A stretch of DNA of 7,095 bases. Origin: Acidimicrobiaceae bacterium (GTDB lineage Bacteria; Actinomycetota; Acidimicrobiia; Acidimicrobiales; Palsa-688). The stretch lies in NCBI GenBank assembly GCA_030838025.1, contig JAUTXM010000404.1, positions 1 to 7,095 of the forward strand, written 5' to 3'. Under the pieces are notes generated by a model. That model was not told the origin of the DNA and made no database searches. It saw only the letters and a program-made list of their open reading frames with translations. Each line of letters begins with the position of its first letter. Positions within the stretch are counted from its first letter, which is position 1. Position numbers and translations under genes: made by a program. Shown one piece after another: positions 6,301 through 7,095 of the stretch.

Positions 6301-7095
6301 TCAGCGGCCCCGCGCCAGCGCCAGCGCCTCGAAGGGTGCCAGGGCGCCGGGATCGGCCAGGGCACCCGTGCTGGCCGCCTGATCGGCGGGCGTTCCGGTG
6401 AGGATGCGCTTCACCGGCACCTCGAGCTTCTTGCCCGACAATGTGCGCGGGATGGCGGGCACCTCGATCACCTGATCGGGCGCGTGGCGCGGTGACAGGT
6501 TGGCGCGGATCGCGGCGACGATGCGGCCCCGGAGTGGCTCGTCGATCACGCCGCCCGGTGCCGGCACCACGAAGAGCAACAACGTGCCCGGGCCGTCGCC
6601 CGACGGGTCCTCCAGGTGCACCACCAGGCTGTCCGCCACCTCGGGCAGCGCCTCGACGACGGCGTAGAACTCGGCGGTGCCGACCCGCACCCCGCCCCGG
6701 TTCAACGTGGCGTCGGAGCGCCCCGAGATCACGCACGTGCCCCGCTCGGTGAAGGTGATCCAGTCCCCGTGACGCCACACTCCGGGATACTCCTCGAAGT
6801 ACGCCGCCCGATAGCGCGATCCGTCCTCGTCGCCCCAGAAGCCCACCGGCATCGACGGCATGGGGCGGGTGACGACCAGTTCCCCCTGCTCCCCGATCGC
6901 GCACTCACGCCCCGACGCAGACAGCGCCGACACCGCCGCCCCGAGATAGCGACACGAGATCTCGCCCGCGTACACCGGCACGAGGGGGCAGCCGCCGACG
7001 AAGGCGGTGCACACGTCGGTGCCCCCGCTGATCGACGACAGCAGCAGGTCGCCGCCGACCGCCTCGTAGACCCAGCGGAAGCCCTCGGCGGGGAG
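6301..7095 (-). CDS. aacS: Acetoacetyl-CoA synthetase (acetoacetate-CoA ligase), C-terminal part, cut by window edge
   Basis: A cytoplasmic adenylate-forming enzyme: acetoacetate + ATP + CoA gives acetoacetyl-CoA + AMP + PPi. The window holds the last 264 residues of an expected 640-660; the start lies beyond the right edge. Numbering from the first visible residue, SISGGTDVCTAFVGGCP (21-37) is the AacS form of the adenylate-binding motif, then comes GELVVTRPMPSMPVGFWGD (71-89), WRHGDW (107-112) matching the family's hinge-side GD motif, and GRSDATLNRGGVRVGTAEFY (125-144). IPRTLSGKKLEVPVKR (215-230) carries the catalytic C-terminal lysine, Lys222. This block order and the PMPSMP and CTAFVGG motifs are specific for AacS over acetyl-CoA synthetase. 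It converges on the ATPase gene across the palindrome, so it belongs to a different transcript from fumarylacetoacetase, but it would use the acetoacetate that enzyme releases. Confidence 0.95.
   Translation of the reverse strand, partial: LPAEGFRWVYEAVGGDLLLSSISGGTDVCTAFVGGCPLVPVYAGEISCRYLGAAVSALSASGRECAIGEQGELVVTRPMPSMPVGFWGDEDGSRYRAAYFEEYPGVWRHGDWITFTERGTCVISGRSDATLNRGGVRVGTAEFYAVVEALPEVADSLVVHLEDPSGDGPGTLLLFVVPAPGGVIDEPLRGRIVAAIRANLSPRHAPDQVIEVPAIPRTLSGKKLEVPVKRILTGTPADQAASTGALADPGALAPFEALALARGR

Noticed and set aside
6143..6495. Small plus-strand genes in and beyond the intergenic palindrome
   Set aside because: Their sequences are translations of the repeat units and of the antisense of the synthetase gene. 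No ribosome binding site is seen.
5333..6904. A long minus-strand frame spanning the ATPase end, the palindrome and the synthetase gene
   Set aside because: It crosses two real genes in wrong frames and has a repetitive Gly/Arg-rich translation; the synthetase frame is the real one.

Overview
The window is high-GC DNA, tightly packed, with GTG starts on three of its six genes. Its homogentisate dioxygenase is the short actinobacterial type. This points to an actinomycete, possibly an Acidimicrobiia-like lineage, but the finer placement is a guess from codon bias and protein style.

Layout. Positions 1-965 (minus) hold the N-terminal two thirds of a DHA2-type drug/metabolite MFS exporter, cut by the left edge. 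Positions 993-2159 (minus) encode homogentisate 1,2-dioxygenase, transcribed toward the exporter and probably co-transcribed with it. A 72-bp divergent control region (2160-2231) follows, with a perfect 15-bp inverted repeat, an 11-bp-spaced direct repeat and overlapping -10-like boxes. Rightward from it run fumarylacetoacetase (2232-3470), an IclR-type regulator overlapping it by 4 bp (3467-4150), and a 653-residue STAND-like P-loop ATPase (4160-6121) starting 9 bp after the regulator. An intergenic stretch (6122-6300) carries a striking 75-bp imperfect palindrome built of four related 15-bp units. The C-terminal 264 residues of acetoacetyl-CoA synthetase (6301-7095, minus) converge on it and run off the right edge.

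How it fits together. Homogentisate dioxygenase opens the ring of homogentisate (from tyrosine or phenylalanine) to maleylacetoacetate. After isomerisation, fumarylacetoacetase splits fumarylacetoacetate into fumarate and acetoacetate. Acetoacetyl-CoA synthetase would activate the acetoacetate for entry into central metabolism. The IclR protein is the obvious candidate regulator, by analogy with the IclR-family HmgR of Pseudomonas putida. 4-Hydroxyphenylpyruvate dioxygenase and maleylacetoacetate isomerase are not in the window.

The unexplained parts are the STAND-like ATPase tied to a catabolic operon, the unusually short effector domain of the IclR protein, and the 75-bp palindrome. I see no clear evidence of a complete new defence or mobile system.
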